Assembly: GCA_023382135.1 (NCBI GenBank)
Contig: JAMCQK010000124.1
Span: 1-13,670 of the forward strand
DNA: 13,670 bases
From: Deinococcus sp.
GTDB taxonomy: Bacteria; Deinococcota; Deinococci; Deinococcales; Thermaceae
Direction of reading: 5' to 3'
In this document: piece by piece, positions 13,201 through 13,670 of the stretch
How the letters are laid out: every line of letters begins with the position of its first letter
Position numbering within the stretch: the stretch's first letter is position 1
Translations under genes and position numbers: made by a program
The notes under the pieces: model-generated
What the model saw: the letters and a program-made list of their open reading frames with translations, nothing else
Databases searched by the model: none
What the model was told of the DNA's origin: nothing

Positions 13201-13653
13201 ATGCCCCTGCTCATCGTGCCGCTGCTGATTGTTCTGGACCAGACACTAAAAACCTGGGCAGTAGCCCACCTGGTCCCTGGTGTTTCCCAAAAACTGCTCC
13301 CCGGCATCGACCTGACGCTGGTGTACAACTCCGGAGCGGCCTTCGGACTCTTTCCTGGAATGGCTGGCTGGCTCTCCTGGGTAAGCCTGGCGGTCGGGTT
13401 TGGGCTGCTCTTCTACCTTGGTACACACAAGCTGACGCGGCTTTCGCAGCTGGCTTTTTCGCTGATTGCGGCGGGTGCTCTAGGCAACGCCATTGACCGT
13501 ATTGGCCGGGGCTCGGTGGTGGACTATCTGGATCTGGGAACCAATATCGCACTCATCAGGAACTTTGCCGTCTTCAACCTTGCCGACAGCTCGGTGGTGG
13601 TTGGGGTGCTTTTGCTGATTCTTTTTCCCGGACGGCGAAAGCGCTGGCTGTAG
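13201..13653 (+). CDS. lspA: Lipoprotein signal peptidase II
   Basis: An inner-membrane aspartyl protease that cleaves prolipoprotein signal peptides after lipid attachment at cysteine. The protein is 150 residues, slightly short for the family. It shows LIVLDQTLKTWA in helix one, VYNSGAAFGLF, ALGNAIDRIGRGSVVDYLDL and FAVFNLADSSVVVGVLLL. The catalytic pair is Asp108 (VVD) and Asp129 (NLAD). Four hydrophobic segments are visible and the end GRRKRW is basic, as expected for the cytosolic side. The ATG at 13201 is fixed by the leaderless promoter directly upstream. It is divergent from rpmB. Confidence 0.95.
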   Translation: MPLLIVPLLIVLDQTLKTWAVAHLVPGVSQKLLPGIDLTLVYNSGAAFGLFPGMAGWLSWVSLAVGFGLLFYLGTHKLTRLSQLAFSLIAAGALGNAIDRIGRGSVVDYLDLGTNIALIRNFAVFNLADSSVVVGVLLLILFPGRRKRWL

Positions 13654-13670
13654 GTCTTGCTGGATCCCGC

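Noticed and set aside
1..13670. A complete new defence, biosynthetic or mobile system
   Set aside because: Nearly every gene is a recognisable housekeeping or common accessory family; no nuclease, helicase, reverse transcriptase, recombinase or toxin gene and no CRISPR-like array is present.

Overview
The window looks like chromosomal DNA of a Meiothermus-type bacterium (Deinococcota, Thermaceae). The support is high GC with frequent CTCGAG, close family resemblance of HPRT, Tgt, TruB and the Asp23/DAK2 pair to Thermus and Meiothermus proteins, and many genes whose start lies 5-9 nt after a TANNNT -10 box, the leaderless layout known from Deinococcota. Genus is an inference from memory of the families; no search was run.

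Left part (1-4209, minus strand): truB, ald, a secreted DUF3108 protein, asp23 and a DAK2/FakA-type fatty acid kinase gene that runs off the left edge. The kinase gene is broken. About 143 nt of extra DNA sits at the conserved LLG-(ARG)-NSG motif and shifts the frame. An 89-bp part of that insert occurs again, identical and inverted, just upstream of asp23. A divergent 49-bp gap leads to the plus-strand pair rluB-like and hpt, where hpt starts inside rluB behind its own -10 box.

Middle part (5507-8704): a small four-helix membrane protein sharing its CTAG stop with hpt; a lower-GC, possibly acquired pair (DJ-1/PfpI protein and a small membrane ORF); a 317-bp intergenic region with a structured, terminator-bearing leader before a YhhQ-type queuosine-precursor transporter; a convergent gap full of nested inverted repeats; and a molybdopterin sulfite-oxidase-like gene with a 1-nt frameshift near its 3' end.

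Right part (8846-13653): the fluoride channel crcB with a DUF190 partner, divergent from tgt; an AI-2E-type permease preceded by a LytM/M23 protein that has lost its zinc ligands; rpmB with a clear terminator; and lspA behind a well-formed leaderless promoter.

Most genes are housekeeping: tRNA and rRNA modification (truB, rluB, tgt, yhhQ), purine salvage (hpt), ribosome (rpmB), lipoprotein maturation (lspA) and fluoride export. I see no CRISPR array, phage module, toxin-antitoxin pair or complete insertion sequence, and no convincing new defence or biosynthetic system. The most interesting signals are the 89-bp inverted repeat pair with the broken kinase gene, the yhhQ leader, the nested inverted repeats at 7975-8100 and the leaderless promoter pattern.
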